From contig NZ_CAUQKJ010000001.1 of the NCBI RefSeq assembly GCF_963518785.1, positions 186,001 through 250,000 on the forward strand: a stretch of DNA of 64,000 bases, given 5' to 3'. A program made the translations under genes and the position numbers. Positions 62,820-64,000 of this stretch are shown piece by piece. The stretch is from an uncultured Campylobacter sp. Its GTDB lineage: Bacteria > Campylobacterota > Campylobacteria > Campylobacterales > Campylobacteraceae. The notes under the pieces are model-generated. The model did not search any database. It was given only the letters and a program-made list of their open reading frames with translations, and was not told where the DNA came from. Each line of letters opens with the position of its first letter. The first letter of the stretch is position 1.

Positions 62820-64000
62820 ATGCAAAAAAACGAGGTTATGAATGATTTTAAAAAGCTGTGCGAGATACCGCACTGCAGCTGCGAAACGGAGCAGATGAGG
62901 GAGTTTTTGGCGGATTTTGCGCGCTTACAGGGCTTTAGCGTGAATGTTGACGAGGCGGGCAATATCCACGCCGTAAAGGGCGAGCCTAAAATCTGCCTGC
63001 AAAGCCACTACGACATGGTTTGCGTGGGCGCGGCGCCGCATTTGGAGCTCATCGAAGAGGACGGCATATTAAGAGCCAAAAACTCGACTCTGGGCGCTGA
63101 CGATGGCATCGGCGTGGCGATGATGATGGGCGCGATGCGGGAGTTTGCAAATTTAGAGTGCCTATTTACCAACGACGAAGAGGTCGGGCTCGTGGGCGCA
63201 AACGCCTTTAAAGGTAAAATTTTATCGCCGAATTTGCTAAATTTAGACAGCGAAGAGGACGACCGCGTGACGCTGGGGTGCGCCGGAGGCATAAACGTAA
63301 GCGCAAAAATAGACGCCGCGAGCGTCAAAAAGAGCGGTAAAATTTACGAGATCGGCGTCACCGGGCTTAGCGGCGGGCACTCGGGTAACGAGATACATAA
63401 AAATATCCCAAATGCAACGAAGCTGCTGGCAAAATTTCTCGCTGAGGAGGGCTGCGAGCTAATCAGCCTAGATTTTGGCGAGAGGAGCAACTCGATCCCC
63501 GCAAACGCAGTGTGTAAGGCGCTCTGTGTGCATGAACCAAAACAGCGCGGCCTTGCGTGGGTAAAGAGCCTGGGCGAGGGCGAAGCGGACGTGCTGGTAA
63601 ATAGCGGTAAAATTTTGGCGCTAATTAACTCATTTGCCCAGGGCGTGCGCAGCTACGACACGCAGCTTGGCATGGTAAATGAAAGCATAAATCTCTCGAC
63701 GGTTAAGCAGAAGGGCGAAGTGATTGAATTTGATTTTTTCGCTCGCGCGATGAAGCGCGAGGGACTCGAAAATTTGGGCTTTGAGACCGCTACGCTAGCT
63801 AGTGCGCTGGGCTTTGATGTGAGAGTAGCCGACCGCTCGGCGAACTGGGCGCCGTACATCAGCGATTTTGCGCATCTGGTGCTTGATGAACTGCAAAAAC
63901 AAAAGCCGCAGGCTAAATTTGCCGCCGTGCACGCAGGCCTTGAGTGCGGCGTACTGGTCGCAAAACAACCCGAGCTGCAAGCTTGCTCCATAGGCCCAAA
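62820..64000 (+). CDS. pepD: Aminoacyl-histidine dipeptidase, 5' part
   Basis: 393 codons to the window edge, incomplete. M20/PepD: CLQSHYDMVCVG (metal His), TLGADDGIGVAMM (bridging Asp), TNDEEVGLVGA (catalytic/metal Glu), and LSGGHSGNEIHKN of the lid domain. Cytosolic Zn-dipeptidase splitting Xaa-His dipeptides. The ATG follows AAAGGAG by 5 bases. A little over one C-terminal part is missing (family about 480). Clean of inserts. Confidence 0.9.
   Translation, partial: MQKNEVMNDFKKLCEIPHCSCETEQMREFLADFARLQGFSVNVDEAGNIHAVKGEPKICLQSHYDMVCVGAAPHLELIEEDGILRAKNSTLGADDGIGVAMMMGAMREFANLECLFTNDEEVGLVGANAFKGKILSPNLLNLDSEEDDRVTLGCAGGINVSAKIDAASVKKSGKIYEIGVTGLSGGHSGNEIHKNIPNATKLLAKFLAEEGCELISLDFGERSNSIPANAVCKALCVHEPKQRGLAWVKSLGEGEADVLVNSGKILALINSFAQGVRSYDTQLGMVNESINLSTVKQKGEVIEFDFFARAMKREGLENLGFETATLASALGFDVRVADRSANWAPYISDFAHLVLDELQKQKPQAKFAAVHAGLECGVLVAKQPELQACSIGP

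Noticed and set aside
1..64000. CRISPR arrays, tRNA/rRNA genes, insertion sequences, prophage
   Set aside because: Read for regular 30-36-base repeats with unique spacers, T-loop GGTTCGAATC-like motifs, transposase or integrase motifs; none seen. Repeats present are irregular and degenerate.

Overview
The window looks like a chromosome segment of a Campylobacter species (Campylobacterota) from the GC-richer, hydrogen- and formate-metabolising oral/gut group; C. gracilis is a guess from memory, not a search. Reasons: gene order recalls C. jejuni and H. pylori (glcD / PgbA-like lipid-surface protein / Csd3-like peptidase; ligA-tlyA-ribF; lpxK-thrC-kdsB with nadE), coding is dense, Shine-Dalgarno boxes are strong, and the intergenic DNA is full of AAATTTTA-type sequence. 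No tRNA, rRNA, CRISPR array, transposase or prophage gene was seen. Layout: 1-6.3 kb, Sel1 fragment, FAD oxidase, PgbA-like protein, LytM endopeptidase, MgtE, Nudix. 6.3-13.4 kb, alpha/beta hydrolase, TRIC-type channel, then a tightly overlapping argD-midA-orf-rsmD-TIGR02757 operon. 13.4-23.3 kb, a looser accessory stretch: TauE/SafE exporter, a 1.2 kb repeat field, RidA, a frameshifted SUKH immunity-like gene beside a DUF6892-like gene, MOSC protein, Na+/alanine symporter, LCM-type methyltransferase, Crp/Fnr regulator. 23.5-36.7 kb, the metabolic core: focA-hycI-hycH-hyfIHGFECBA on the minus strand, divergent from a selenocysteine formate dehydrogenase (fdhF) with a SECIS hairpin. Together these encode a formate hydrogenlyase (formate to CO2 + H2, probably ion pumping), its maturation protease and a formate channel. 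37-44 kb, orphan TRAP binding protein, DHH phosphoesterase with Rrf2 regulator, rpsO, cmoA. 44.4-56.7 kb, two long minus-strand runs: thrC-kdsB-orf82-ligA-orf216-tlyA-lipocalin-ribF, each overlapping the next, and nadE-DegT-lpxK-argB upstream of it. 56.8-64 kb, MBL hydrolase, cmoB, two tandem transglutaminase-like genes, a MerT/MerP pair and a truncated M20 dipeptidase. The most unusual property is that low-complexity repeat DNA, similar to that filling the intergenic regions, also appears as in-frame insertions in conserved enzymes: RsmD (about 290 extra residues), TlyA (about 164), RibF (an N-terminal extension plus an insert), LpxK, ThrC, MidA, an alpha/beta hydrolase and a SUKH protein, and as two orphan ORFs (82 and 216 codons) that keep perfect start/stop overlaps with their operon neighbours. 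The inserts fall between recognisable catalytic motifs and leave the frame open, so the genome seems to tolerate repeat expansion inside essential genes. A second prediction is a 5-6-5 dyad centred 41.5 bp upstream of the predicted hyf start site, a typical class II position for a Crp/Fnr-family activator, and such a regulator is encoded just beyond the end of the hyf operon.
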